DNA of 64,000 bases. Source: Candidatus Krumholzibacteriota bacterium (lineage in GTDB: Bacteria > Krumholzibacteriota > Krumholzibacteriia > Krumholzibacteriales > Krumholzibacteriaceae). Within the stretch, counting starts at the first letter, position 1. Each line of letters begins with the position of its first letter. Of this stretch, positions 16,381 to 25,959 are shown piece by piece. Under the pieces are notes generated by a model, which saw nothing but the letters and a program-made list of their open reading frames with translations, was not told where the DNA came from and did not search any database. The position numbers and the translations under genes are program-made. The DNA lies in NCBI GenBank assembly GCA_016931295.1, contig JAFGEZ010000003.1, positions 1-64,000 on the forward strand. The letters are read 5' to 3'.

Positions 16381-16454
16381 AGGGGTGTAGCTCAAGTGGC
16401 TAGAGCGCCGGTCTCCAAAACCGGGGGCTGCGGGTTCGAGTCCTGCCACCCCTA
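16381..16454 (+). tRNA. tRNA-Trp (anticodon CCA)
   Basis: A full cloverleaf is visible. The acceptor stem AGGGGTG pairs with CACCCCT. The D stem is GCTC/GAGC. The anticodon stem CCGGT/ACCGG carries loop CTCCAAA (anticodon CCA at 16415-16417). The T arm contains TTCGAGT. The discriminator is A at 16454. The CCA tail is not encoded. A run of six T follows at 16456-16461. The next gene is trpS, the synthetase for this tRNA, so the two may share a transcript. Confidence 0.97.
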
Positions 16455-16520
16455 CTTTTTTCTTCCGGGCGCCCACGGCGCATGCTATACATCATCGACC
16501 GCTTTCCCGGGGAGACCGCC

Positions 16521-17546
16521 ATGGCGAGAAAACGCGTGACGAGCGGGATGAGACCGACCGGGAGCCTGCACCTCGGCAATCTGCTCGGCGCCCTCGACAA
16601 CTGGATCAGACTCCAGGAAGAATACGACTGCGTCTATTTCATCGTCGACTGGCACGCGCTCACCACGCCGGGCGGGGGAGACGCGGTCGGGTACGAGAAC
16701 GTCGGCCGGTTGCGCGACAACGTGCTCGACATGGCGATCGACTGGATCTCGGCGGGCCTCGACCCGAACAAATGCTCGATACTCGTCCAGTCGCACGTTC
16801 CCGAGGTCGCCGAGCTGCACCTGCTCTTCTCGATGATCACGCCACTCGGATGGCTCGAGCGGAATCCCACCTACCGGGAGATGGTCCAGGGCTACCGGAT
16901 CGAGTCGCCGTCCTACGGACTGCTCGGATACCCCACCCTGCAGGCGGCCGACATCCTCGCGTACAAGGGCGATTTCGTGCCGGTCGGACGCGACCAGGAG
17001 GCCCACGTCAACATGACGCGCGACCTGGCGCAACGCTTCAACAGCCTGTACGGCAGGGACGTGTTCCCGATCACCGAAACGCTCCTCACCGAGGTGCCGA
17101 AGGTCCCCGGTCTCGACAGCGTCGACCGGAAGATGAGCAAGAGCTCCGGCAACCACATCGCCTACTCGGAGAGCGAGGAGGAGACGACCGCCAAGATCAG
17201 GGGCATGTTCACCGATCCCACCAAGGCGCGCAAGAACGATCCGGGACATCCCGACGGCTGCGTCGTTTGCGCCTTCCACGCGATCTACAACCGGCCCGAG
17301 CTCGAAACGGTCCGCCGCGAGTGCGAAGGGGGGAAGCGCGGATGCGTCGACTGCAAGATGCAGCTCGCCGCCAGGATGAACGACGCGCTCCGCCCGATCC
17401 GGGAGCGGCGCCGCGAGCTCGAGGGGCGCCCCGACCGCATCAGGGAGATCCTTCGCGCGGGAGCCGAATCGGCGGGACGAATCGCCCGCGAGACGCTGGT
17501 GGAAGTGAGGGACGTGATGAACATTCCGTCAAGGGAGCGACTGTGA
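16521..17546 (+). CDS. trpS: Tryptophanyl-tRNA synthetase with Fe-S signature
   Basis: A 341-residue class I synthetase charging tRNA-Trp. The HIGH equivalent is HLGN at 17-20 and the KMSKS loop reads RKMSKSSGN. Near the C-terminus C247, C268, C275 and C278 form C-x20-C-x6-C-x2-C. This closely resembles the C-x22-C-x6-C-x2-C [4Fe-4S] motif known in Thermotoga TrpRS, so a cluster near the anticodon-binding region is likely. An extra cysteine (C250) is present. ATG 16521 follows GGGGAGA; an in-frame ATG at 16482 would add 13 residues. The stop overlaps the next start (TGATG). Confidence 0.94.
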   Translation: MARKRVTSGMRPTGSLHLGNLLGALDNWIRLQEEYDCVYFIVDWHALTTPGGGDAVGYENVGRLRDNVLDMAIDWISAGLDPNKCSILVQSHVPEVAELHLLFSMITPLGWLERNPTYREMVQGYRIESPSYGLLGYPTLQAADILAYKGDFVPVGRDQEAHVNMTRDLAQRFNSLYGRDVFPITETLLTEVPKVPGLDSVDRKMSKSSGNHIAYSESEEETTAKIRGMFTDPTKARKNDPGHPDGCVVCAFHAIYNRPELETVRRECEGGKRGCVDCKMQLAARMNDALRPIRERRRELEGRPDRIREILRAGAESAGRIARETLVEVRDVMNIPSRERL

Positions 17547-19189
17547 TGTCCGGTGAGACCGACTTCTTCATCGCCCGATTCCGGGAGCAGCTTTCCACCG
17601 AGGAGACGACGGGTCGATACGTCGCGCCGCGGCCCTACCGGAACGCCGTCGTCCGGTTCCGCGACTGCTCGATCGACGATTACGAGACGAGGCGCGACGT
17701 CCTCGTGAACGACGCCGGCCTGAACGCCTTCCTCTTCCGGGCCGATCTCATCCCCGGCTGCGATCTGCTCTCCGACTCCGGAACGACGACGATGACGATG
17801 GAACAATGGGCCGCGATGCTGCTCGGCGACGAGGCCTACGGATCGAACAGGGGATACTTCGAGCTGAAACAGCAGATGGCCAGCACCTTCGGCCCCGCAT
17901 GGGACGACACGGCCTCCCGCCTCGGCGGCGCGTCAAGCAACCTCTTTCTCTTCCACCAGGGACGGGCGGCGGAGAACGCCTTCTTCAGGACCCTGTCGAA
18001 TCACCTGCAGAAGGCGGGGGCGCCCCAGGAAGTGGCCCTCTGCCCGGATCTCCTCCCCGAACTGCGCGCCCGCATCGAGTCGCGGATCGCCTCGATGCGG
18101 TATCACGCCGGCGGCAGGCGCGAGCCCTTCTACGTCGTGCCGAGCAACTCGCATTTCGACACCACGGAGGGGAATATCGAGGACAAGTGGCTCGTCCCCC
18201 TCAACATGCCCTGCTCGGAGCATCTCGCCGACGACAGCAACTTCCTCTTCCGCGGCAACATGGACGTCGAGGAACTGGATAACCTGCTCTCCTGCGAGCC
18301 AGACCGCGTGCCGCTCGTCTACCTGACGATCACGAACAACACGGGGGGCGGCCAGCCCGTCTCGATGGAGAACATCCGGCTCGTTCGCGAGGTCACCCGC
18401 CGCCACGGCGTGCCCTTCTTCTTCGACGCGTGCCGGTTCGCGGAGAACGCCTGGTTCATCAGGAAGAACGAGCCGGGATACGCCGACCGTTTGATCGGGG
18501 AGATCGTCCACGAGATGTTCGAACAGGTCGATGGCTTCCACATCAGCCTCAAGAAGGACGGGCTCGTCAACATGGGCGGCGCGCTGATGATCCGCCCCGG
18601 CGGGCTCTTCGAGGAACGGTACCCCCGGTTCGGCGAGGAACTCACCGACTGCCAGATCATGTCGGAGGGGCACCCCACCTACGGGGGACTCGCCGGGCGC
18701 GATCTCATGGGGATCGTGCAGGGGTTGCGCACCGTGACGACGCAGAGCTATCTCGACAGCCGTATCGGGCAGGTCGTCCGGTTCGGCCGGCGGCTCGACG
18801 ATCTCGGCATCCCCGTCGTGCAGCCGATCGGCGGGAGCGCTGTCTACATCGACATGGACCGTTTCTTCGACGGAGAGGCCGACGACGGCGATTTCCGCGC
18901 GATCGCCTTCACGGCCCTGCTTCTCATCGCCGGCCACCGCTTCTGCGAGCTCGGGCTCTACGCCTTCGGCAAGTCCGACGGCGAGCGCGACCTCCCGCCC
19001 GATCCCCGCGTCAACAACGTGCGGGCCGCGGTCCCGCGCCTCGTCTACGAGGATCGCGACCTTTTCGCCGCCGCCGAGGCGGTCAGGCTCCTCCACGAGC
19101 ACCGCGACCGGATCCCCGGCGTCGACGTCATCTACGGACGCGACCTCAATCTCAGGCATTTCAAGAGCCGATTCGCCTTCAGGCGCTGA
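17546..19189 (+). CDS. Tryptophanase / tyrosine phenol-lyase family enzyme
   Basis: A 547-residue PLP-dependent beta-eliminating lyase. Family signatures are SDSGTTTMTMEQWAAMLLGD, SHFDTTEGN, NNTGGGQPVSMEN, the cofactor-binding FFDACRFAENAWFI and the PLP lysine in LKKDGLVNMGG (K336/K337). It is longer than typical tryptophanases (about 460-470 residues). Tryptophan versus tyrosine preference cannot be decided by eye. It shares one base with the trpS stop and lies behind tRNA-Trp, which favours tryptophan as substrate (inference). The reaction would give indole, pyruvate and ammonia. Confidence 0.85.
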   Translation: MSGETDFFIARFREQLSTEETTGRYVAPRPYRNAVVRFRDCSIDDYETRRDVLVNDAGLNAFLFRADLIPGCDLLSDSGTTTMTMEQWAAMLLGDEAYGSNRGYFELKQQMASTFGPAWDDTASRLGGASSNLFLFHQGRAAENAFFRTLSNHLQKAGAPQEVALCPDLLPELRARIESRIASMRYHAGGRREPFYVVPSNSHFDTTEGNIEDKWLVPLNMPCSEHLADDSNFLFRGNMDVEELDNLLSCEPDRVPLVYLTITNNTGGGQPVSMENIRLVREVTRRHGVPFFFDACRFAENAWFIRKNEPGYADRLIGEIVHEMFEQVDGFHISLKKDGLVNMGGALMIRPGGLFEERYPRFGEELTDCQIMSEGHPTYGGLAGRDLMGIVQGLRTVTTQSYLDSRIGQVVRFGRRLDDLGIPVVQPIGGSAVYIDMDRFFDGEADDGDFRAIAFTALLLIAGHRFCELGLYAFGKSDGERDLPPDPRVNNVRAAVPRLVYEDRDLFAAAEAVRLLHEHRDRIPGVDVIYGRDLNLRHFKSRFAFRR

Positions 19190-19221
19190 CTGGAATATTT
19201 TGTGCATCCTTCCCGAACGTG

Positions 19222-19265
19222 CGGAAACGCCGCCGGCGGTTCCGTGCGCCATGGGCCGGAACCGC
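19222..19265 (+). promoter_or_regulatory. Two competing hairpins between the lyase and kinase genes
   Basis: GCGGTTCCG (19236-19244) pairs perfectly with CGGAACCGC (19257-19265). The same strand can instead pair upstream with the CGGAA...CG segment from 19222. Mutually exclusive stems are typical of attenuators, but no T run follows either, so this may be only a dyad. Confidence 0.28.
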
Positions 19266-19302
19266 AGGGGCGGGTGCTCATAACATCCAGTCAGGCAGCA
19301 GG

Positions 19303-21108
19303 ATGCGCCGATCCACGCCGTCGGGGGACGGGGGAGCCGACCGTCGGGCCGGGCGCGATCCTGCACGTCGAGAGGCGCGAGACGTGCGCGATGAAGGTGA
19401 ACGCGGATCGGAAACCGCCGGCCACGCCGTCGAGGATCGAAGCGAGGCCGCGGCGGAAAGGACGCGCGCCCAGCTCGCCGCGGTCATGGAGATCGCCGAG
19501 GTGGTCAACTCCCGGCTCGATCTCCACGAGATACTCTCGGTGATCTCGCGCGAACTCCGCCGGGTGATCGATTACGATCTCGGCTGCATCGCGATCTTCG
19601 AAAAGAACGAGAACTGCCTCTACATCAGGCACGTCCACCGGCGCGGCGGCGAGACGACCGGCGAGGGGCGCTACGTGCCGCTCGACGAGAAGAACCTCGT
19701 CGGCTGGGTCGCGATCAACCGCCGGCCGATCCTCCGCAGCGACATCCCGAGCGACACGCGGTTCACCGAGATCATGCGCGAGGACGGGCTCAAGTCCGAC
19801 ATCGTCGTGCCCCTCATCGCGAAGGGGCAGCTCATCGGGACGGTGAACGTCGGTTCATACGAGGCCAACCATTTCAGCGACTTCGATCTCGACCTGCTCG
19901 AGCGCTTCAGCCAGCTCACCGCCCTCGCGATAGAGAACTCGCTCCTGGTGGAGGAGCTGCGGGCTCTCGGCGACAAGTACCGCAAGCTGATGAGCAGCGC
20001 GACCGATCTCATCCTGATCATCGGGTACGACGGGACGATCGTGGAATGCGACCAGGCGGTCTTCCGCCTCTTCGGGTACGGTCCCGACGAGATCATCGGC
20101 AAGGAGTTCTTCGGATTCACGACGCCCGCCAGGCGCGACCACGCGAGGCGCACCTTCTACCGGATTCTCCAGGGCGACACGATGCAGATCGGGGAGGTCC
20201 CCTATCTCAGGAAGGACGGCGGGATCGTCTATCTCGACACCGACGCGACCCTCGTCAACCTCCGCGACGATCCCTGCGTCCTCGTGATCGCGCACGACGT
20301 CACCGAGAGGCGCATCCTCCAGGAGAAGATCACCATCCAGAACCGCGAGTTGAAGGAGAAGAACCGCAAGCTTCTCGAGCTCGACGGGCTCAAGAGAGAA
20401 TTCCTCGGGCGGATCAGCCACGAACTCCGCACGCCCCTCTCGATCATCATGGCGTACGCCGGCACCCTGCTCGAGGACGGCGGCCGGGCGATCGACGCCG
20501 ACACGCGGCGCGATTTCCTCTCCGTCATCGAATCGCAGTCCAACAAGCTCCTCGGGCTGATCAACGACCTGCTCGATCTCTCCAAGGTGGAGATCTCCGA
20601 TACGATGCTCAACGTGACCGAGGCGAGCGTGAACGAGATGATCAGGATCGCCGTCAAGGTCGTCGAGCCGCTGGCCCTCCGGGGGAACGTCGATCTGAAG
20701 ACGCGCCTGGACCCCGACGTGCCGATCATCACGTTCGACCCGCTCCGGATCCGCCAGGTCTGCGTGAACCTGCTCGGCAACGCGCTCAAGTTCTCTCCGG
20801 CTGGGAGCTCCGTCGCCATCTCGTCGATGCAGACGGGGAACGAGATCATCGTCTCGATCGAGGACGCGGGCCCCGGCATCGATCCGCACGATCTGCCGAC
20901 GATCTTCGACGATTTCACGCAGGTGGACGGCAGCGCCACGCGCGCCTCGGAAGGCATGGGCATCGGGCTCAGGCTCGTCAAGCACTACATTGAGTTGCAC
21001 CGCGGCCGGGTGTGGGTGAAGAGCGAGCCGGGCTCGGGCTCGACCTTCTCCTTCTCCTTGCCCCGGTACGTCGGGGAGAAGGCGCTCGAGGACGTCGCCG
21101 GTGACTGA
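19303..21108 (+). CDS. GAF-PAS sensor histidine kinase
   Basis: A 601-residue cytoplasmic kinase with no transmembrane helix. A low-complexity charged start (1-60) leads to a GAF domain (about 65-220) and a PAS domain (about 230-345, with the link VTERRIL). A HisKA domain follows with H-box FLGRISHELRTPLS. The HATPase has NLLGNALKFSP, DAGPGID and GMGIGLRLVKHYI. No response regulator is adjacent, so it is an orphan. The start is uncertain: ATG 19303 is the first good codon after GCAGCAGG, and a later start near the GAF domain is possible. Confidence 0.88.
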   Translation: MRRSTPSGDGGADRRAGRDPARREARDVRDEGERGSETAGHAVEDRSEAAAERTRAQLAAVMEIAEVVNSRLDLHEILSVISRELRRVIDYDLGCIAIFEKNENCLYIRHVHRRGGETTGEGRYVPLDEKNLVGWVAINRRPILRSDIPSDTRFTEIMREDGLKSDIVVPLIAKGQLIGTVNVGSYEANHFSDFDLDLLERFSQLTALAIENSLLVEELRALGDKYRKLMSSATDLILIIGYDGTIVECDQAVFRLFGYGPDEIIGKEFFGFTTPARRDHARRTFYRILQGDTMQIGEVPYLRKDGGIVYLDTDATLVNLRDDPCVLVIAHDVTERRILQEKITIQNRELKEKNRKLLELDGLKREFLGRISHELRTPLSIIMAYAGTLLEDGGRAIDADTRRDFLSVIESQSNKLLGLINDLLDLSKVEISDTMLNVTEASVNEMIRIAVKVVEPLALRGNVDLKTRLDPDVPIITFDPLRIRQVCVNLLGNALKFSPAGSSVAISSMQTGNEIIVSIEDAGPGIDPHDLPTIFDDFTQVDGSATRASEGMGIGLRLVKHYIELHRGRVWVKSEPGSGSTFSFSLPRYVGEKALEDVAGD

Positions 21109-21119
21109 GATCCCCGCCG

Positions 21120-22115
21120 CTACACGACCGTCACCGTTCCTCTTCCCACTTCGATCGTCCGCGTGATCGATGTCGCCGCGAGGCCGCCGATCCGGACGTC
21201 TCCGGCCTTGGCCGCGCCGTCGTCGATCTCGACGAGGATGCGGGCGAGGGAGTCGGCGTCGTTTCCCTGCTCCATGATCATCGATCCGACGGTGATGGCG
21301 CCGTGGCGGAGCAGGTAGGTGCCGAGTCCCGCGGCAGCCGTTCCGGTGGCCGGATCCTCCCAGAGGCCGACGACGGGGGCGAAATGCCGGGCGTAGCTCA
21401 CGCGGTCGTCGTGCCAGGCGTCGAGGCTGAAGATGTGATTGGTATGGATCCCGTAGCGCTTGTTCATCAGGGCGAGCTTGATCAGGTCGGGATGCATCGA
21501 CAGGACGGTCTCCTTGTGTGCGATCGGCACCATGAGCTGGTCGAGACCCGTCGAGACGATTTCGAGCGGCAGACCGGTGCGGGTGATCTCGGATTCCTCG
21601 ATACCGAGGATGGCGGCGATCTCTGCGACCGGCACGTCCGAGCCGCGCCAGGCGCGGACCGGCTGGAGGATCATGATGCGGTCGAGGACGCCCTCGGCCT
21701 GCTCGGTGCGAACGTCGACCATCCTCTCCGGATCGAAGTCGTTGCGATCGAAGAGATCGGCCGGAGTGAAATGGATGTCGACCGGCATCAAACCGACGTT
21801 CGTCTCGATGGCCACCCTGGTGACCCCCGGGCTGAGCGGCACGCGGCCCTCCTCGACGAGCGCCCAGGTGACGGCGATCATCGAATGGCCGCTCAGGTCC
21901 ACTTCGCTCTCCGGCGTGAAGAACCGGACGCGGTAGAGGGCGTCGGGGCCGTCCGGCATCGAGACGTAGGCCGTCTCGGAGAGGTTCATGCTCCCCGAGA
22001 TCTCCTGCATCATGTCGATCGAGAGACTGTCCGCCTCGGTGATGACGCCGGCGGGGTTGCCGCCGAACGGCTTCGTCGTGAAGGCGTCGACCTGCTTGAT
22101 CCTCAACTGCTGCAT
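21120..22115 (-). CDS. PhzF-family epimerase/isomerase
   Basis: A 331-residue member of the PhzF/DAP-epimerase fold. The two-domain pattern is visible in FTTKPFGGNPAGV (N-term), the catalytic glutamate region MNLSETAYV, VDLSGHSMIAV and the second-half EDPATGTAAAGLG. PhzF proteins isomerise small aromatic or amino-acid-like substrates, and the substrate here is unknown. GGGAGGACG precedes the ATG on the minus strand. It is convergent with the upstream histidine kinase (11-base gap) and divergent from the chemotaxis operon. Confidence 0.9.
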   Translation of the reverse strand: MQQLRIKQVDAFTTKPFGGNPAGVITEADSLSIDMMQEISGSMNLSETAYVSMPDGPDALYRVRFFTPESEVDLSGHSMIAVTWALVEEGRVPLSPGVTRVAIETNVGLMPVDIHFTPADLFDRNDFDPERMVDVRTEQAEGVLDRIMILQPVRAWRGSDVPVAEIAAILGIEESEITRTGLPLEIVSTGLDQLMVPIAHKETVLSMHPDLIKLALMNKRYGIHTNHIFSLDAWHDDRVSYARHFAPVVGLWEDPATGTAAAGLGTYLLRHGAITVGSMIMEQGNDADSLARILVEIDDGAAKAGDVRIGGLAATSITRTIEVGRGTVTVV

Positions 22116-22313
22116 CGTCGTCCTCCCTGGGCGCGCGTTGCATATCGCAACGGGCGGGTGCAGAATCCCGGGTGATATCCCGTGTTGCTCGCTCGTTCCC
22201 TCCGGTGTCCCGTGATGCCCCGATCCGCGTAACCGCTTGTCGTTCATGCCCGATGGCTCGCAGCGGCCGCACGGGGGGTGGCCGGGAGGCGCAACGGGGC
22301 GCCTCTCGCCGTA

Positions 22314-22329
22314 TGGTACAGCGCTTGCA
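22314..22329 (+). promoter_or_regulatory. Sigma-54-type promoter of the chemotaxis operon
   Basis: TGGTACAGCGCTTGCA matches the -24/-12 pattern TGGCACG-N4-TTGCW with exact spacing; only the fourth and seventh positions differ. It lies about 95 bases before cheR in a 309-base divergent gap (22116-22424) that otherwise shows nothing distinct. It would require an enhancer-binding activator, which is not in this window. Confidence 0.55.
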
Positions 22330-22424
22330 AATCCGGTTCCGAACGATAATCCCCGCGTCCGTGTCGGACCGCGGGGAGGACGACTCGAGGGATTTCTCAT
22401 CCGGACGTCGGAAAGAAGGCGGCG

Positions 22425-23270
22425 ATGAACGGGATCGAGGACGGCAGGATCGACGAACTCGTCGGATTCGTGATGGCGAAGCGGGGGACGGACATGTCCA
22501 GGTACCGCTCCTCCTGCATCCGGCGACGGATCGGCCACCGTCTCGTGATGCTCGGGCTCGCGTCCGTCGGGGAATACCTGGAATTCCTGCAGCGGCATCC
22601 GGGGGAGATCGATCGTCTGCTCGACGTCCTCACCATACATGTCACCGGCTTCTTCCGGGACGGGGACGTCTTCGAGAAGCTCGCCGGCTCGATACTGCCG
22701 GGCGCGATCGAGCGGCGGCTCGCGTCTGGGGGCGGGTCGATCCGCGTCTGGAGCGCCGGGTGCAGCACCGGCGAGGAGACCTGGAGCCTCGTGATCGAGC
22801 TCGACCGCCTGATCCGGGCGACGGGCGCCGATATCCGGGCCGAGGTGTTCGGCACCGACGTCTCCGAGGACGCCTGCCGCACGGCGCGCAGGGGCGTCTA
22901 CGGCGACGACCGCGTCGACGGGATTCCGCCCGTTGTCCTCGACCGCTATTTCGAGAAGACCGCCGAGGGATGGCAGATCGCGCGCGAAACGCGGAGCGAC
23001 GTCCGGTTCCGCGTCCACAATCTCTTCTCCGCGCCGCCATTCTCGATGCTCGACGTCGTCGTCTGCAGGAACGTACTCATACACTTCGAGCATTCGTCGC
23101 GGAGCGACGTGCTTCGCAATTTCCATCGCGCACTTCGCGAGGACGGCGTTCTCGTCCTCGGGAAGAGCGAGGCCGTCACGGGGCCCGCGCTCGAGCTCTT
23201 CGAGCTCACCGACCCCCGGGCCAAGACATATCGCAAGCGGACCCTGTGCCCGAGTTTCAAGGAGGAATGA
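22425..23270 (+). CDS. cheR: Chemotaxis methyltransferase CheR
   Basis: A 281-residue S-adenosylmethionine-dependent protein-glutamate methyltransferase that adapts the chemoreceptors. An N-terminal helical domain contains [11 protein letters not shown] and TGFFRD. The SAM site is [14 protein letters not shown], followed by [12 protein letters not shown] and LGKSEAV. It is the first gene of a continuous ten-gene chemosensory operon (to 32710) downstream of a sigma-54-like promoter. The ribosome site for the next gene lies within its last codons. Confidence 0.95.
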   Translation: MNGIEDGRIDELVGFVMAKRGTDMSRYRSSCIRRRIGHRLVMLGLASVGEYLEFLQRHPGEIDRLLDVLTIHVTGFFRDGDVFEKLAGSILPGAIERRLASGGGSIRVWSAGCSTGEETWSLVIELDRLIRATGADIRAEVFGTDVSEDACRTARRGVYGDDRVDGIPPVVLDRYFEKTAEGWQIARETRSDVRFRVHNLFSAPPFSMLDVVVCRNVLIHFEHSSRSDVLRNFHRALREDGVLVLGKSEAVTGPALELFELTDPRAKTYRKRTLCPSFKEE

Positions 23271-23271
23271 G

Positions 23272-24891
23272 ATGGGCGTGTTCGGATTCGCGAGGACGAT
23301 CAGCGGAAAGGTGTTCTTGACGATGGCTGCGATCGGTATCGCGCTGTGCGGCGCGGGATCCTACGCTTTCATCGCCGTCTCGAGCGACGTCATCGGACAG
23401 ATCGCCGCCGACAGGGACGATTTCTGGACGAACTGCGTCTCGATGGTCTGCGCCGAAGTCGACGGGGTCGACGATCCCGCCGAGCTCCATCGCCGGCTCG
23501 ACGGCCTCCGGGATCGGTGGGCCCACGTCGCGGCGATCGAGATCGTCGACGAGGGCGGCTCGCTCCTCGCCGGGACGACGAAAGCCACCGACGGCGAGGG
23601 GGTGGACTGGCGGAGCGTCGAGTTCGCGCTTCCCGGAAGCAATCGCGTCGCCCGGTTGAACTTCGACCGTTCGTCCGAGCGTCTCGATTACGCCGATTTC
23701 CGGGGGCGCATCGTACTGGTGACCATCTTCGCCCTCTGCGTCGGCTACCTGATCTTCTACCTGCTCGTCGACCGGTTCATCCGGCGTCCGGTCGCGAGGC
23801 TCCTCGGCGCGAGCAGGCAACTCGCCTCGAACGCCGGCGACCTGACGGGCTCGATCGAGATCGAATCCGACGACGAGCTGGGGATGCTCGGCGGCACGCT
23901 CAACGACATGTTCTCCAACCTCTCCGAGATCATCAACGTGATCCGGACGACGAGCGATCGTGTCAATTTCTCCGCGCAGAGCCTGTCCGCCTCGACAGAG
24001 GAGATGAACTCGATCACCGAGGAGACCTCGATGACCGTCCAGAACATCGCGCGGTCGACGGATCTCCAGGCGCACAAGGTCGAGGACATGATCAAGGAGA
24101 TCCGCAACATGGAGCGGTCGGTGAAACAGGTGGCCAACAGCGCCGAGCTGGCCGCCTCCGCCGCGACGAACGCCTCCGAGACCGCGACGAAGGGCGGTGA
24201 CTCGGCGAAGGAGGCGGTCGAGAAGATCAACAAGATCTACTGCGTCATCAACGAATCGGCCGGTATCATCCGCCACCTCGGGGAACGCTCGAACCAGATC
24301 GGCGAGATCGTCGACGTCATCACCGACATCGCCGACCAGACCAACCTGCTCGCCCTGAACGCCGCGATCGAGGCGGCGCGGGCGGGAGAGGCGGGTTCCG
24401 GCTTCGCCGTCGTCGCCGACGAGGTCCGCAAGCTCGCCGAGGGAAGCGCCAAGGCCGCGGACGAGATCGCCACCCTCATCCAGCAGACGCAGGACGACAC
24501 CAGGACTGCGGTCTCGAGCATCGAGCTCGGCGCGAGGGAAGTGACCGAGGGCAAGGACGTCATCACGAAGACGGGGCTTTCCCTCGACGAGATCGTCGAG
24601 GTGCTCAAGAGCTCCAGCGACATGGCCCGCCGCATATCGGCGGCGACGAACGAGCTTTCGCGCGGCATGAAGAACGTCATCTCCTCGATCGACGAGATCT
24701 CCTCGAGCGCCGAGAAGAACGCCTCGTCCACGCAGGAGACCGCCGCGTCGATGGAACAGATGACATCGAGCATGGAGGATGTCGCCTCCTCCGCGCAGAA
24801 ACTCAGCGACATGGCGATCCAGCTCCGCGAGCACGTCGGCCGGTTCAAGGTGACCGGGGCCGGGCAGCGCCGCGAAGAGCTGATCGCGTGA
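23272..24891 (+). CDS. Methyl-accepting chemotaxis protein
   Basis: A 539-residue membrane chemoreceptor. TM1 is near residues 14-36, then a small periplasmic domain of about 105 residues (rich in acidic residues, no recognised ligand fold). TM2 is near 143-165, followed by a HAMP domain and a long cytoplasmic coiled coil. The hairpin tip is [22 protein letters not shown] followed by [14 protein letters not shown], the site that binds CheA/CheW. No CheR-docking pentapeptide is visible at the C-terminus (EELIA). GGAGG at the end of cheR serves as ribosome site. It is the only receptor in the operon. Confidence 0.95.
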   Translation: MGVFGFARTISGKVFLTMAAIGIALCGAGSYAFIAVSSDVIGQIAADRDDFWTNCVSMVCAEVDGVDDPAELHRRLDGLRDRWAHVAAIEIVDEGGSLLAGTTKATDGEGVDWRSVEFALPGSNRVARLNFDRSSERLDYADFRGRIVLVTIFALCVGYLIFYLLVDRFIRRPVARLLGASRQLASNAGDLTGSIEIESDDELGMLGGTLNDMFSNLSEIINVIRTTSDRVNFSAQSLSASTEEMNSITEETSMTVQNIARSTDLQAHKVEDMIKEIRNMERSVKQVANSAELAASAATNASETATKGGDSAKEAVEKINKIYCVINESAGIIRHLGERSNQIGEIVDVITDIADQTNLLALNAAIEAARAGEAGSGFAVVADEVRKLAEGSAKAADEIATLIQQTQDDTRTAVSSIELGAREVTEGKDVITKTGLSLDEIVEVLKSSSDMARRISAATNELSRGMKNVISSIDEISSSAEKNASSTQETAASMEQMTSSMEDVASSAQKLSDMAIQLREHVGRFKVTGAGQRREELIA

Positions 24892-24908
24892 GACGGGGGG
24901 ATGGCAGG

Positions 24909-25412
24909 ATGAGCGCTCAAGGTGAATCGGGCGGACGGGTCGGCGAGGGGCAGATGCAGCTCGTGATCTTCCGGCTCGGCCGCGAGAACTACGGTGTTCC
25001 CGTCGCCAGGGTGAAGGAGATCATCCGGCCGATCGACGCCTTCGCCGTTCCGGGGATGACCGGTCCGGTGGAGGGCGTGATCAACCTGCGGGGCGAGATC
25101 ATTCCCGTGCTGCGCGTGCACGGGCTGCTCGGCGTCGACGGCGGTTCCGGCGGGGACGCCCGCAAGCGCAGGATCGTCATTCTCGACGCCGACGGCGGCG
25201 GGTTCGGCTTCCTCGTCGACGAGGTGACGGAGGTCGTGCGCGTCTCCACCGGCGACCTGCGCCCGGCCCCCGAGGTGGGTGAGGACGAACTGCACCGCGA
25301 GGCGATCCTCGGGATCGTGCAGGTTTCCGGACGGATGGTCGTCTGCGTCGACCTGCGCGTTCTCGTATCGGGATCGATCGATATGAAGGAGCTTGCCGGA
25401 CAGGTCTCGTGA
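24909..25412 (+). CDS. cheW: Chemotaxis adaptor CheW
   Basis: A 167-residue CheW-domain protein coupling the receptor to the CheA kinase. Characteristic segments are LGRENYGVPVARVKEIIRP, GVINLRGEIIPVLRV and LVDEVTEVVRV. ATG 24909 is chosen after GGGGGGATGGCAGG. A GTG at 24888 overlapping the receptor stop is an alternative that adds seven residues. The position between receptor and cheD is typical of chemosensory operons. Confidence 0.93.
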   Translation: MSAQGESGGRVGEGQMQLVIFRLGRENYGVPVARVKEIIRPIDAFAVPGMTGPVEGVINLRGEIIPVLRVHGLLGVDGGSGGDARKRRIVILDADGGGFGFLVDEVTEVVRVSTGDLRPAPEVGEDELHREAILGIVQVSGRMVVCVDLRVLVSGSIDMKELAGQVS

Positions 25413-25452
25413 ACGGCCGGCATCGTTGCGACAACGGAAGATCGGACGGCAG

Positions 25453-25959
25453 ATGGCAGTCAGACAACACAGGGGGCCCGTCGTGAGGGTGGGCCTCGCG
25501 CAGTTCCGCGTCGGTGAGGCGCCGATGGAGATGACGACGATGGCGCTCGGATCGTGTCTCGGGATCGTGCTCTACGACGAGGAGGCCGCGGTCGGCGCGA
25601 TGGCCCACGTGATGCACCCGCGGCGCGAGCGGGTGAAGAACAACGCGAACAGGGCGAAGTTCGTCGACACGGCCGTCTCGCTCATGCTCGACCGGATGGA
25701 AAAGCGCGGCGCGGCGCGCCGACGCGTCGTCGCCAAGATCTTCGGGGGGGCGAGGATGTTCGTGCGCGACCAGGACCGCCGGAGTCTCTTGCAGATCGGC
25801 GAATCGAACGTCCTGGCGGCCCGGGAGGAATTCGCCAGGATCGGGATCCCGATCGTCGCCGAACGCACCGGGGGGAACAGGGGCCGGACCATCGTGTTCG
25901 ACGTGTCCGACGGATCGGTCACGGTCCGGGACGCGACGGGCGCCAAGGAGAAGGTATGA
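25453..25959 (+). CDS. cheD: Receptor glutamine deamidase CheD
   Basis: A 168-residue CheD. It deamidates receptor glutamines and binds CheC. The catalytic trio is present: T29 and C35 in MTTMALGSCLG and H52 in AMAHVMHP, with the conserved FVDTAV helix and KIFGGA. The stop overlaps the cheB start (ATGA), so the two are coupled. Presence of both CheD and CheC indicates the B. subtilis/Thermotoga-style adaptation branch instead of a CheZ system. Confidence 0.95.
   Translation: MAVRQHRGPVVRVGLAQFRVGEAPMEMTTMALGSCLGIVLYDEEAAVGAMAHVMHPRRERVKNNANRAKFVDTAVSLMLDRMEKRGAARRRVVAKIFGGARMFVRDQDRRSLLQIGESNVLAAREEFARIGIPIVAERTGGNRGRTIVFDVSDGSVTVRDATGAKEKV

Noticed and set aside
16482-16520. Longer TrpRS start at the ATG 16482
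   Set aside because: The added residues (MLYIIDRFPGETA) do not resemble the TrpRS N-terminus and no ribosome site precedes them, whereas GGGGAGA precedes 16521. It is not fully excluded.
20229-22272. Long minus-strand frames across the histidine kinase and PhzF genes
   Set aside because: They translate to arginine/aspartate-rich shadow sequence. The in-frame kinase and PhzF proteins explain the region.
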